A stretch of 41,234 nt of DNA, from positions 1-41,234 of the IMG/VR virus record IMGVR_UViG_3300019776_000373. One strand, 5' to 3'. The first letter of the stretch is position 1. Each line of letters starts with the position of its first letter. This DNA comes from a virus. Under the pieces are notes generated by a model. That model was not told the DNA's origin and did no database searches. It worked only from the letters and a program-made list of their open reading frames with translations. A program made the position numbers and the translations under genes. This document shows positions 12,215-20,653 of this stretch, in pieces.

Positions 12215-14485
12215 ATGGCTCGAATGACCGAAGACCAGCTAAAGGCCATCACCGATCAGGAGATGCGCACCGCTGTCGGTTTCTATTCCGGCCGGCTGGC
12301 GATGCAGCGACAGAAGGCGATGGTGTACTACCTCGCCGAGCCGAAACTAGACCTGACGCCGCCCGAGATTGAGGGCCGTTCGTCGGTGGTTTCGCCTGAT
12401 GTGCGCAACACGATTGAGTCGATGTTGCCGCAACTGATGGTCAAGTTTGCGGCTTCCGAACGTGTGGTTGAGTTTGAGCCACAGAAGCCGGAAGACGAGG
12501 ACAAGGCAGAGCAGGCGACGGATTACGTCAACCACATTTTCCACGTGCGCAACAATGGTGAGCTAATCACTTACACGTGGATGAAAGATGCGCTGCTGTC
12601 CAAAAACGGCATCGTGAAAGTCTGGTGGGATGACCGCAGCGAGACGAAGCGCGAGGAATATGTCGGGCTGTCGGATGTTGAGCTTTCTCAGATCATGGAG
12701 GACGACGAGGTAGAGATTACCGAACAGAAGTCCTACCCTGACGAGGAAGACGCGGAGAAGCGGCAAGAGGCTGTCCAGCACCTGACCGAGCAAGCGCAAC
12801 AGGCCATGCAGGCGGCTCAGATGGGCGACCAGCAGGCGATGCAGGCTGTGCAGCAGATTCAGGCGCAGCTAGAGCATATCCAGGGCCTGCCGCCCGTCAT
12901 GCTCTATGACGTGGTGTGCAAGCGATCCAAGGACGGCGGCCGGGTTTGCGTCGAGAATGTCCCGCCCGAAGAATTCCTGATTTCGCGCAAGGCGAAGTCT
13001 ATTCAGGACGCCGCGTTTGTCGGCCACCGGGTCGCGCGCACTCAGAGCGAACTGCTGTCGATGGGCTACAAGAACGTCGAGCAGATCAGCGGCGACGATC
13101 AGGCGCAGTCGTTCAACATGGAGCGCATCGAGCGCTTGAGCTTTGACGACGAAATGGCCTATCTTCAGGCCGATCAGGTCAACAGCTCGGACGAATCGCA
13201 GCGCGTCGTTTGGGTGACCGAGTGCTATATCCGCTGCGACTATGACGGTGACGGCATCGCCGAACTGCGCAAGGTGGTCCGGGCCGGCAATCAAATCCTC
13301 GAAAACGAGATTGTCGATTGCGCGCCGTTCATTTCGATTACGCCTGTGCCGATGCCGCACAAGTTCTTTGGGCTGTCGATTGCCGACCTGGCGATTGAGG
13401 CCCAGCGGACGAAGACCAGCATTCTCCGTGGGCAGTTGGACAACATGTATTTGGCCGTCAATGGCCGGTACTTCGCTGTTGATGGACAAGTCAACCTAGA
13501 CGACCTGCTTGCGTCGCGCCCGGGTGGCGTGGTGCGCATGAAGCAAGCCGGCATGGCTGGCCGGCTGGATCAGGCATCGGGCGACCCGGCTATCGGCGGC
13601 GCCATGATGGAGTACATGCAGGGGTTCCTAGAGGACTCTACCGGCTGGACTCGCTACAACCAAGGCGCGGACGGCGACAGCCTGAACAACACGGCAACCG
13701 GCGTCAACATCATCACCAATCGCGCGGACATGCGCCTTGACCTGGTGGCGCGCAACTTCGCCGAAGGGTTCCGCGAACTGTTCCGCATGATCCTCAAGTT
13801 GTGCAGCCAGTACACGCAGAAAGAGGACGTAGTAAAGCTGCGCGGCAAGTGGATGCCTGTTAGCCCGCGCGAGTGGCGCAATGGGTTCGAGGTGGCGGTA
13901 AACGTTGGCCTCGGCACTGGCAACAAGGACCAGCAGGTAGCGCATCTGATGGTCCTGATTGGACAGCAGCAGTTTGGCCTACAGATCGGCACAGCGACCC
14001 CGCCTAATGTCTATGAATCGCAGGCCGAGCTAGTCAAGGCGCTGGGGTTCAAGTCTGCCGACAAGTTCTTTACCGACCCCAAGACGCAGCCGCCGCAGCA
14101 GAAGCAGCCGGGTCCGTTTGAGATTGAGCAGATGAAAGCTCAACTGAAGGCGCAGACCGACAGCCAGGCCAAGCAGTCCGAAATGGCGCTTGAGCGTGAG
14201 CGCATGCAGATGCAGGCCCAAGTGGACACGCATCGGCAGCAAGTCGAGGCGCAACAGAAAGAGCTTGAATCTCAGAGTGCGCGCGAGCTTGAGCAGATGA
14301 AGATTCAGGCGCAGATGCAGCTAGAGCAGTTCAAAGCGCAGATGCAGCAGCAAACGGCGATGGCGATTGCCAAGATCAACGCCGAGTCAAAGCTGATCGC
14401 CGCGCAGGTCACGGCTAACAGCGTGGCGACGCAGCAGCAGGACGATGCGGCAGATGCGGCGCTGAATGATGAGGGCGGGGAATGA
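12215..14485 (+). CDS. Portal protein (P22-like, large)
   Basis: A 756-residue portal, similar in size to P22 gp1. ATG 12215 has GAGG nine bases upstream; GTG 12200 and ATG 12224 are in-frame alternatives. Portal features include SSVVSPDVRNTIESMLPQLM near residue 60, a central SITPVPMPHKFFGLSIADL block, and INxRADMRLDLVARNFAEGF-like segments. The last about 180 residues are a Gln-rich coiled coil resembling the P22 portal barrel. Twelve copies form the DNA channel at the capsid vertex. Confidence 0.92.
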   Translation: MARMTEDQLKAITDQEMRTAVGFYSGRLAMQRQKAMVYYLAEPKLDLTPPEIEGRSSVVSPDVRNTIESMLPQLMVKFAASERVVEFEPQKPEDEDKAEQATDYVNHIFHVRNNGELITYTWMKDALLSKNGIVKVWWDDRSETKREEYVGLSDVELSQIMEDDEVEITEQKSYPDEEDAEKRQEAVQHLTEQAQQAMQAAQMGDQQAMQAVQQIQAQLEHIQGLPPVMLYDVVCKRSKDGGRVCVENVPPEEFLISRKAKSIQDAAFVGHRVARTQSELLSMGYKNVEQISGDDQAQSFNMERIERLSFDDEMAYLQADQVNSSDESQRVVWVTECYIRCDYDGDGIAELRKVVRAGNQILENEIVDCAPFISITPVPMPHKFFGLSIADLAIEAQRTKTSILRGQLDNMYLAVNGRYFAVDGQVNLDDLLASRPGGVVRMKQAGMAGRLDQASGDPAIGGAMMEYMQGFLEDSTGWTRYNQGADGDSLNNTATGVNIITNRADMRLDLVARNFAEGFRELFRMILKLCSQYTQKEDVVKLRGKWMPVSPREWRNGFEVAVNVGLGTGNKDQQVAHLMVLIGQQQFGLQIGTATPPNVYESQAELVKALGFKSADKFFTDPKTQPPQQKQPGPFEIEQMKAQLKAQTDSQAKQSEMALERERMQMQAQVDTHRQQVEAQQKELESQSARELEQMKIQAQMQLEQFKAQMQQQTAMAIAKINAESKLIAAQVTANSVATQQQDDAADAALNDEGGE

Positions 14486-14778
14486 GCACGCTAGAGCAAC
14501 GCCTGTTTGAAGGCGACCAAGCCCGGCTAGTCCTTGAGAACGAGGCATTCGCCGCAGCCTTTGACGCCACAGAACGAGAGGTAATCGAGCAATGGACGAA
14601 CAGCCCAGCAAGAGACGCGGCCGGCCGCGAAAGCCTGTGGCAGTACCTGATGATCCTTCGCAAGGTCAAGGCGAACCTGACCACGACGATGGAGACGGGC
14701 AAGCTGGCGCAGATCGAGCTACAGCACAAGCAGACCATAGCGGACAAAGCCCGTGGGTGGCTTTCGAGGGCCGCGTAA
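14482..14778 (+). CDS. Small helical virion-cluster protein
   Basis: A 98-residue protein, ATGA-coupled to the portal gene. It is almost entirely helical (REVIEQWTNSPARDAAGRES, then LRKVKANLTTTMETGKLAQI). Proteins of this type commonly sit between portal and scaffold in P22/SU10-like phages, but I know no assigned role. A head-assembly accessory is plausible. Confidence 0.75.
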   Translation: MSTLEQRLFEGDQARLVLENEAFAAAFDATEREVIEQWTNSPARDAAGRESLWQYLMILRKVKANLTTTMETGKLAQIELQHKQTIADKARGWLSRAA

Positions 14779-14897
14779 TGGCTGCGATGGGCAAGCGTGG
14801 GCGCGGGTTCAACGTGGTGACGCATCCGGCGCCTGAGGCTGTGGCGATTGAGGGTGAATGGACTGTGCGGGTCGAAGTTGGCCCCGAGAGCGTTTAA
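14778..14897 (+). CDS. 39-residue hypothetical protein
   Basis: ATG 14778 shares a base with the preceding stop (TAATG) and has GAGGG upstream. The product begins with basic MAAMGKRGRGF, and its second half is a beta-type segment (EGEWTVRVEVGPES). High third-position GC supports coding. Function unknown. After it, 14898-14964 is a non-coding leader for the scaffold gene. Confidence 0.62.
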   Translation: MAAMGKRGRGFNVVTHPAPEAVAIEGEWTVRVEVGPESV

Positions 14898-14964
14898 GCG
14901 TTGGTCAGCCGCTAAGTAGCTGATCGTTTGGCGTCCGCAGTGATGCGCCGCTAGGAGTGTGGAA

Positions 14965-15888
14965 TTGGACAATCAGAGCGCAAGCACTGAACCCAGCAAC
15001 GGGGCGATTGATACCAATGAGGCGGCAAGCCTGCTTGCTGGCTTGTTTGACGATTCGCCTGTTGAAGTCGTTGAGGAAAAGAAGCCGGTAGAGGCTGAAG
15101 CGCCGGCCGTCGAGGAAGAAGCCGCGCTCGAAATGGTCGAGGTGGACATCGACGGCTACAAAGTCTCGATCCCTGCCGACAAGGCCGCGAAGCTCGAAGC
15201 CGAACGGCTGATGCAGGCCGACTACACCAAGAAGACCACGGCGGCGGCCGAAACCCGCAAGGCTGCAGAGGCCGAAACCGCGAAGGCACGCGTAGAACGC
15301 GACGCCTACGCACAGAACCTGAATCGCTTTCAAGCCCAGCTTGAAGGCACGCTGCAAGAGCAGCAGAAAGTGGATTGGGAAGCTCTACTGAACAGCGACC
15401 CGGTTGAATACCTGCGGCAACAGCACCTGGCGCAAGCCCGGCAAGCTCAATTGCAGCAGGTCTACGCCGAGCAGCAAAAGGTGGCTTCTCAACAGCAGGC
15501 CGAAGCCCAAGAATCCCGGGCGCGTCATCTCCAAACGCAGCAGCAAGAACTGATTGCCAAGCTGCCGGAGTGGCGCGACGAGAAGAGGGCAGCGGCCGAA
15601 CAGACGGCGATCCGTGAATTCCTGTTGAAGGAAGGCTACGACGCCGACAGTCTCAACCAGATCACGGACGCTCGCGCGGTCGTGTTGGCACGGAAAGCGA
15701 TGCTGTATGACCAGATGGTCAGCAAGGCACGCACCGCAGCCGACAAGATCAAGTCTGTCCCGACGAAGGTAGAGCGGCCCGGCACTGGCGAAGGCCAGCA
15801 ACTGGACCGCCGTACCTCGGCGTATCAACGCCTGTCCAAGTCGGGCAGCGTGGACGACGCCGCCGCAGTGTTCGCTTCAATGTTCTAA
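14965..15888 (+). CDS. Scaffolding protein (capsid assembly), candidate
   Basis: A 307-residue protein just upstream of the capsid gene. TTG 14965 is chosen because AGGAG lies seven bases upstream; GTG 14959 would abut that element. It is acidic at the N terminus (SPVEVVEEKKPVEAEAPAVE) and has a long Ala/Gln/Glu-rich coiled coil at about residues 75-200. The basic, helical C terminus is where scaffolds contact capsid protein. Position, composition and length fit a phage scaffold, though such proteins share little sequence. Confidence 0.8.
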   Translation: MDNQSASTEPSNGAIDTNEAASLLAGLFDDSPVEVVEEKKPVEAEAPAVEEEAALEMVEVDIDGYKVSIPADKAAKLEAERLMQADYTKKTTAAAETRKAAEAETAKARVERDAYAQNLNRFQAQLEGTLQEQQKVDWEALLNSDPVEYLRQQHLAQARQAQLQQVYAEQQKVASQQQAEAQESRARHLQTQQQELIAKLPEWRDEKRAAAEQTAIREFLLKEGYDADSLNQITDARAVVLARKAMLYDQMVSKARTAADKIKSVPTKVERPGTGEGQQLDRRTSAYQRLSKSGSVDDAAAVFASMF

Positions 15889-15890
15889 CC

Positions 15891-15913
15891 CCTAACGCCG
15901 AGAGGCGCCGGAG
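15891..15913 (+). promoter_or_regulatory. GNRA-hairpin/ribosome-site module, copy 1 (before capsid gene)
   Basis: A 23-base element, identical to 25067-25089. CGCC-GAGA-GGCG (15896-15907) folds into a hairpin with a GNRA tetraloop, followed by GGAG (15910-15913) five bases before the capsid ATG. A third copy with a GCGA loop lies at 17360-17382. Confidence 0.75.
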
Positions 15914-15918
15914 TTCCC

Positions 15919-16842
15919 ATGACTGCACCTACCAATACCTTTCTGACCACGGCCGCCATCGGCAACCGTGAAGACCTGCAAGACACCATCTACCGGATCA
16001 GCCCGACGCAGACCCCGGTGTTTTCCTCGGCGTCCAAGGCCAAGGCGACCAACACCCTGCACGAGTGGCAGACCCAAGACTTGGCGGCGGCTTCGGCCTC
16101 CAATGCCGGCGTCGAAGGCGATGACGCCTCGGGCAAGTCGGTGACCCCAACCGTGCGCCTGACCAACCGCACGCAAATCCTGACCAAGACCGTGGTCGTG
16201 TCGGGCACTCAGCAAGCCATGAACAGCGCCGGCCGCAAGGACGAGCTGGGCTATCAGGTGGCTCTGGCCTCGCTGGAAATCAAGCGCGACGCCGAAACCA
16301 ACCTGACGCAATCGGACGTGCTGGCGACCTCGCCGCGCTCGTTCCGTGGCCTGCGCGGCTGGGTGGTGGACAACGTGAACCGCAACGGCGGCACGCTGGC
16401 CAGCTACACCGGCAACACCGGTTACAGCACCGGCACCCTGCGCGCGTTCACCGAGTCGCAGGTCAAGGACGTTCTCCAGCAGGTCTACACGGCCGGCGGC
16501 GAGCCCGACACCATCATGATGCCGCCCGCCCTGAAGCAGACCTTCTCCGGCTTCACCGGCAACAGCACCCGCATGGACAAGAGCGAGGACAAGAAGCTCT
16601 ACGCCTCGGTCGATGTGTACGTGTCGGACTTCGGCGAACTGACTGCCACGCCGAATCGCTTCATGGCGACCCGTGACGTGTTCGTCCTGCAAATGGACAA
16701 GCTGGCGATTGCCTACCTGCGCCCGTTCATGACCAACGAACTCGCGAAGACCGGCGACGCCGACAAGCGCCAGCTCCTGGTTGAGATGACGCTGGAGTGC
16801 CGCGCACCCAAGGCCCACGGAGCTATTTTCGACGTGCAGTGA
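15919..16842 (+). CDS. Major capsid protein (SU10/DUF5309 family)
   Basis: A 307-residue HK97-fold capsid protein of the SU10 type. Family features include the start TNTFLTTAAIGNREDLQDTI, the YRISPTQTPVFSS segment, HEWQTQDLAAAS, the long ELGYQVALASLEIKRDAETN spine helix and the C-terminal RPFMTNELAKTGDADKRQL strand, with LLVEMTLECRAPKAHG at the end. It forms the icosahedral shell. Codons are strongly biased to C-ending forms compared with its neighbours, as expected for the most abundant virion protein. It has a special leader hairpin. Confidence 0.93.
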   Translation: MTAPTNTFLTTAAIGNREDLQDTIYRISPTQTPVFSSASKAKATNTLHEWQTQDLAAASASNAGVEGDDASGKSVTPTVRLTNRTQILTKTVVVSGTQQAMNSAGRKDELGYQVALASLEIKRDAETNLTQSDVLATSPRSFRGLRGWVVDNVNRNGGTLASYTGNTGYSTGTLRAFTESQVKDVLQQVYTAGGEPDTIMMPPALKQTFSGFTGNSTRMDKSEDKKLYASVDVYVSDFGELTATPNRFMATRDVFVLQMDKLAIAYLRPFMTNELAKTGDADKRQLLVEMTLECRAPKAHGAIFDVQ

Positions 16843-16850
16843 TGACATGA

Positions 16851-16868
16851 CGGGGGCTTAGGCCCCTG
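16851..16868 (+). other. GC-rich hairpin after the capsid gene
   Basis: A stem of about 7 bp (16851-16857 / 16862-16868, with one GU pair) and loop TTAG. Only CC follows, not a T-run. It may slow decay of the upstream capsid mRNA or act as a partial terminator. Confidence 0.45.
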
Positions 16869-16889
16869 TCCTTCAACGAAAGGAACATC

Positions 16890-17333
16890 ATGTCTGTGGA
16901 CATTCGACAAGGGGCTGACGGCAGCCTTGAAATGGTCGGCGACCAGAACACCACGCGGAATCCGACCGCTGGGGCGGGCTGGATCACGGCTTCCATCAAC
17001 TACAACGTGCCGGCCGCTGATGCCTCGTTTTTTGTCGCTGACCGCGCGTATGTCGTCAAGGGCATCCGTGGCGTCAACGATGTGATTGGCACCGGCGGCG
17101 CCTGTACCGCCGTGGTTCGCAAAGTGCCTACCGGCACCGCGCTGACCTCGGGCACGGCGTTGCACTCTGGTTCGTACAACCTCGTGGGCACTGCCGCGAC
17201 GAATCAGATTCTGACGCTCTCCACGACTGGAAGCGATCTGCTGTTGGCCGCTGGCGACCGCCTGGCGGTGGACTACACCGGCACCGCAACCTCGGCGATT
17301 GGCGCGATCACCGTCACCCTCGCGCCGGCTTGA
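16890..17333 (+). CDS. Capsid decoration/stabilisation-type protein, candidate
   Basis: A 147-residue protein starting at ATG 16890 with AAAGGA upstream. It is Gly/Ala/Thr-rich and beta-rich, and ends with a VDYTGTATSAIGAITVTLAP strand pair. Position right after the capsid gene and composition suggest a head decoration or cement protein, such as those on SU10-like heads. No direct family is recognised, so the role is inferred from position. Confidence 0.68.
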   Translation: MSVDIRQGADGSLEMVGDQNTTRNPTAGAGWITASINYNVPAADASFFVADRAYVVKGIRGVNDVIGTGGACTAVVRKVPTGTALTSGTALHSGSYNLVGTAATNQILTLSTTGSDLLLAAGDRLAVDYTGTATSAIGAITVTLAPA

Positions 17334-17340
17334 CCCTGGC

Positions 17341-17354
17341 GGGGCTTCGGCCCC
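17341..17354 (+). other. UUCG-tetraloop hairpin
   Basis: GGGGC-TTCG-GCCCC is a very stable stem with a UUCG loop, directly after the preceding gene and six bases before the GNRA module. No T-run follows. It probably protects the upstream mRNA or separates transcripts after processing. Confidence 0.5.
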
Positions 17355-17359
17355 GTCTT

Positions 17360-17382
17360 CCTAACGCCGCGAGGCGCTGGAG
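17360..17382 (+). promoter_or_regulatory. GNRA-hairpin/ribosome-site module, copy 2
   Basis: This copy differs from copies 1 and 3 at two positions. The loop is GCGA instead of GAGA, so it is still GNRA, and the stem CGCC/GGCG (17365-17376) is unchanged. GGAG (17379-17382) lies five bases before ATG 17388. Confidence 0.72.
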
Positions 17383-17387
17383 ACTAC

Positions 17388-17702
17388 ATGGCTCAGACAT
17401 TCAACGGCGGCTTCATCGTCGTTACTGCGGTGGGGTTCTCTGCCGCGACCGGCGCAGCCTCTGCGCGTTCAGCGATCCCCGTTGATGGCTCGGGCAACCG
17501 TCCGAACTTCGTCCGGGTGGCTGCTCGTAATGAGTGCTACTTCAAGATCGGCGATTCGTCCGTCACTGCGACGACCAACGATATCTTGGTGCAGAACGCC
17601 GACGCGGTGCTGATCCAAGTGCCGAAGGCTGCGACCCACATCGCATACATCCAAGGTGTGGCGGCCGGTCAGATCAACGTGGTCCCGCTGGACAACTCGT
17701 GA
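17388..17702 (+). CDS. Small beta-rich virion protein
   Basis: A 104-residue protein with strand-rich sequence (FVRVAARNECYFKIGDSS, later AVLIQVPKAATHIAYIQ). It carries the same leader module as the capsid gene, implying high expression, so a head or decoration protein present in many copies is likely. No family is recognised. Confidence 0.7.
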   Translation: MAQTFNGGFIVVTAVGFSAATGAASARSAIPVDGSGNRPNFVRVAARNECYFKIGDSSVTATTNDILVQNADAVLIQVPKAATHIAYIQGVAAGQINVVPLDNS

Positions 17703-18010
17703 TGCGCGCGATTGTCGAAACCACCCCGGGCGTGCGGACCGTGGTTGCCCTGCAAGACGGCAACCTTGTGACCGGCACAGTTCAGGACTGCACCGCGATT
17801 GCCGAGTATGCGAAGGCCCGGCACAACGAGGGCCAGCACGGCAGCCGGGACATGAAGCTCGCCGCTTCGATCCCGTTTGTGATGGTGGACAAGTACCTGA
17901 ACGACAACCACCTGACGCTGCACGAGTTCCAGCGCGACAAGGCCCACATTCGGCGCATGTTGAATGATCCGGCGCTGGCGCATTTCCGCATCTGGAAGGG
18001 TCAGGTGTAA
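17702..18010 (+). CDS. Hypothetical virion-cluster protein
   Basis: A 102-residue protein starting at ATG 17702 (TGATG overlap). It has a short N-terminal strand region and a helical C-terminal half (DKYLNDNHLTLHEFQRDKAH, then a RRMLNDPALAHFRIWKG tail) seen in small proteins between capsid and adaptor genes of SU10/P22-like phages. Function unassigned. Confidence 0.75.
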   Translation: MRAIVETTPGVRTVVALQDGNLVTGTVQDCTAIAEYAKARHNEGQHGSRDMKLAASIPFVMVDKYLNDNHLTLHEFQRDKAHIRRMLNDPALAHFRIWKGQV

Positions 18011-18013
18011 GCG

Positions 18014-18631
18014 ATGGCCCTGGCGACGTACTCCGACCTTCTGGCGTCTGTCGCCACGTGGATGGACCGCACCGACCTAACGGCGACGATCCCCGACTTT
18101 GTGGCGCTGGCCGAGTCGCGCATTGCGCGTGACCTGCGGTTGCGACGGCAGATCAGCACGGCGAGTCTTTCGACGGTGGCGGGCACTTCGTCTGTGGCGC
18201 TGCCATCCGACTTCCTGGAAATCGAAAACATCACGCTTTCCAGCGCATCGCCGCCCGCAACGCTGTCGGTGGTGACGCCTGAGATTCTGGACCGCAAGTT
18301 TCCGGCCGGCTACCAGACCGGGCAACCGGTGGTCTACACCATCTTGGGCGACAACCTGCTGTTGGGGCCTACGCCGGATGGCGTCTACACAGTGTCGATG
18401 GACTACTACGCGCGAATTGCCGCGCTGTCGGTGACGCCGACGAATTGGCTACTGACAAACTACCCGTCCGTCTACCTGTCGGGCGCGCTGGTTGAGGCCG
18501 CGATGTACCTGCGCAGTACCGATGACATTGCCTTGTTCGATGCGCGCTACAGGGCCGAGGTCAAGCAGATTCAAGACACCGACGACGTTGCATTGCGCAG
18601 CGGGTCACAGATGCGCGTGCGCGTGCTCTAA
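18014..18631 (+). CDS. Head-tail adaptor (P22 gp4 / SU10 adaptor-like)
   Basis: A 205-residue protein with the adaptor pattern: N-terminal helices ATYSDLLASVATWMDRTDL, IPDFVALAESRIARDLRLRR, the SVALPSDFLEIENITL strand, and the C-terminal helix SGALVEAAMYLRSTDDIALF followed by ARYRAEVKQIQ. In P22-like phages twelve copies sit below the portal and close the channel after packaging. It has the usual position between capsid and tail genes. Confidence 0.88.
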   Translation: MALATYSDLLASVATWMDRTDLTATIPDFVALAESRIARDLRLRRQISTASLSTVAGTSSVALPSDFLEIENITLSSASPPATLSVVTPEILDRKFPAGYQTGQPVVYTILGDNLLLGPTPDGVYTVSMDYYARIAALSVTPTNWLLTNYPSVYLSGALVEAAMYLRSTDDIALFDARYRAEVKQIQDTDDVALRSGSQMRVRVL

Positions 18632-18640
18632 GGGGATGGC

Positions 18641-19216
18641 GTGGCGAATCAGTCGGGAACAGTCACCAGCTTGCAAGGCGCTGTTGTCATCGGGTGCAGC
18701 CCAAACGACACAGTGACTTTCACGCCTTCGACAGGGACGTACTCCGTCGAGTACCCGCTTGGCACTGTGGTGATTAGCGGCTCTGCCATTCCTCAATCGC
18801 TGCCATTGCAGGGTGGGCAGTTGCGCATTTCGTGCGCGTCTGGCTCGGTTTCCTACGGCGTGTCGGATGGCATCGACATTCCAACGGTGAGCGTGTTCAG
18901 CCGCACGGAAGAAACCGCGCAGTACCCGGACCCGCGACAGGCGGCCGGGGTGCGCGGGCACTTCATCCTGCCAGGCCAGACCGCACAAGTTTTGCCCATT
19001 GGCCGAAGCGAGCGGCTGATTGCCGTGACGACCAACGCCACGAACTCGGCCGCTAACTGCTCGGTATCGACCAACCTCGGCAAAGACACGCTGGCGGTGT
19101 CTGGCGCGACCGATGCGGTGCTGTTGCAGATCGCTGACATTGACCGGCCGCGCCCTTTGGTCAAGGCCACAACCGGCGCCAACGCGATTGCGTTGATCGT
19201 TGAAATCCAACAGTAA
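18641..19216 (+). CDS. Beta-rich virion protein
   Basis: A 191-residue protein starting at GTG 18641 with AAGGGG about seven bases upstream. Nearly all of it is strand-forming, Ser/Thr/Gly-rich sequence, with a conserved-looking RQAAGVRGHFILPGQTAQVL stretch in the middle. It is likely a structural protein of the tail machine or head surface. It sits between adaptor and tailspike. No family recognised. Confidence 0.72.
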   Translation: MANQSGTVTSLQGAVVIGCSPNDTVTFTPSTGTYSVEYPLGTVVISGSAIPQSLPLQGGQLRISCASGSVSYGVSDGIDIPTVSVFSRTEETAQYPDPRQAAGVRGHFILPGQTAQVLPIGRSERLIAVTTNATNSAANCSVSTNLGKDTLAVSGATDAVLLQIADIDRPRPLVKATTGANAIALIVEIQQ

Positions 19217-19224
19217 GGCGAATC

Positions 19225-20649
19225 GTGGCGACCTACTACATTGACGGCACGGACGGAACCTCGGGGCCTTCGGGCACCGTCCAAGGCGCCCCGCGTCTTG
19301 ACTTCCCGAGCGGCGGCGGCAATGGCGACGTTTACCGGCTGAAGCGCGGCAGTGTCATGACTGCGACCGCGCAGGTTTTCTCATGGACGCGCCAAGGGAT
19401 CATCATCACCGACTATGGCGATCCGTCGCTGCCAAAGCCTGTTATCAAATGCCGGATGCCTGCCGGCACCGGAAACCATGCGCTGCAATTCTTCGGTGAC
19501 ACCATCGTGCATAACGTGGAGTTTCGCGACATTGACCGCGCGGCCGGCGAGACGACCAACAGCCTTGTCGGGCAAAACACACTGACATTCGGCACGCGCG
19601 GTAATGCCGCATCAGGCGCTGCTGAGGGCGTTTCCGGCGTCATCATCAATTGCGACTTCTACAACTGCACGAACAACGCGATCAACTTCGCGGGCATCAA
19701 TGCGGAGGCTGATGCGGCCTTCGCTAGCCCCGTCGGCATCGTGCTTGGCTGCGACTTCGACGGGCTCGGTGGTGACGGCATATTCGGCCCTGTGCGCGAC
19801 TATTTCGAGGCCGGGTGGAACCGTTTTGCCAATGTCGGCAACCGGATTGATTCGTCAATCGTCGGCACTCCCGTTGGCGGCCGGCAGTCGGCGGCGGACG
19901 CGATCAACCTGATTCTTGCTGTACCAACGCTCTCTTGGATTCATGACAACTACATGGATCACTCGGCGTGGGACTGCAAGCATTGCGTGATGATCGACGC
20001 ACCAGCAGCCGGGCCAGGCTCTGCGCTGGCGATCATCGAACGCAACATCATGATCGGGTATGGCGCCGCGAAGAATGGTGTTTTTGCACAGTCCGTGAAC
20101 AACGTTGGCATCAACACGGAAGTCAATTCGATCATCCGGCACAACTACGTGCGCGGGTCGCGAATCCTGCTCAATGCGCACCCGGGTGTGGCGTACCTTG
20201 ATGTTTACAGCAACATTTTTGACGTTCTCGGCGTTGACGGTGCAAACGCTGCGCTTGTGTTCACCAACGACAACACCGAGTTCCGCAACAACTCGGTTAT
20301 CGGCAGCGGGTTCATCAACGGCGTGGCCGTGTCCAAGTCTTCGGGATCGGACGGGTTCAACGCAGAGCGCAACCTGATTGCCAACTTTGCCACCGGGTTT
20401 AGCCTGACGAACCCGGTGCAGGCGAAGTACCGCAAAAACGCCTTTTACAAGGTCACCAGCCCTTACGGCGGCGAGGCGCTCAACGCATCGGATATTGTCA
20501 GCAGCACCGGAACGGTGACGCCCCGGTACTTCACGCCGACCGATGCGAGTCTGATGTTCAAGAGCGTAGACCGCCGCGTCCCGGACTTTTGGGGGCGGTT
20601 TGCTCCTGATGGCATTGGGCACATTGGCGCGACTGTTGGGGCCTGGTGA
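19225..20649 (+). CDS. Right-handed beta-helix tailspike/depolymerase-like protein
   Basis: A 474-residue protein starting at GTG 19225. It shows the repeated short-strand pattern of a pectate-lyase-like beta-helix, with many Asn-rich turns (INCDFYNCTNNAINFAG, HDNYMDHSAWDCKHC, NSIIRHNYVRG, LDVYSNIFDVLG, NTEFRNNSVIGSG). Such proteins form the receptor-binding or polysaccharide-degrading spike of podoviruses. No obvious trimerisation or head-binding N domain is seen. Its place between the adaptor and gp10-like genes, not at the end of the tail genes, is unusual. Confidence 0.82.
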   Translation: MATYYIDGTDGTSGPSGTVQGAPRLDFPSGGGNGDVYRLKRGSVMTATAQVFSWTRQGIIITDYGDPSLPKPVIKCRMPAGTGNHALQFFGDTIVHNVEFRDIDRAAGETTNSLVGQNTLTFGTRGNAASGAAEGVSGVIINCDFYNCTNNAINFAGINAEADAAFASPVGIVLGCDFDGLGGDGIFGPVRDYFEAGWNRFANVGNRIDSSIVGTPVGGRQSAADAINLILAVPTLSWIHDNYMDHSAWDCKHCVMIDAPAAGPGSALAIIERNIMIGYGAAKNGVFAQSVNNVGINTEVNSIIRHNYVRGSRILLNAHPGVAYLDVYSNIFDVLGVDGANAALVFTNDNTEFRNNSVIGSGFINGVAVSKSSGSDGFNAERNLIANFATGFSLTNPVQAKYRKNAFYKVTSPYGGEALNASDIVSSTGTVTPRYFTPTDASLMFKSVDRRVPDFWGRFAPDGIGHIGATVGAW

Positions 20650-20653
20650 GGCG

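Noticed and set aside
15892-16848. Long minus-strand frame opposite the capsid gene
   Set aside because: A shadow caused by strong codon bias of the capsid gene. The plus-strand product is a clear SU10-type capsid protein.
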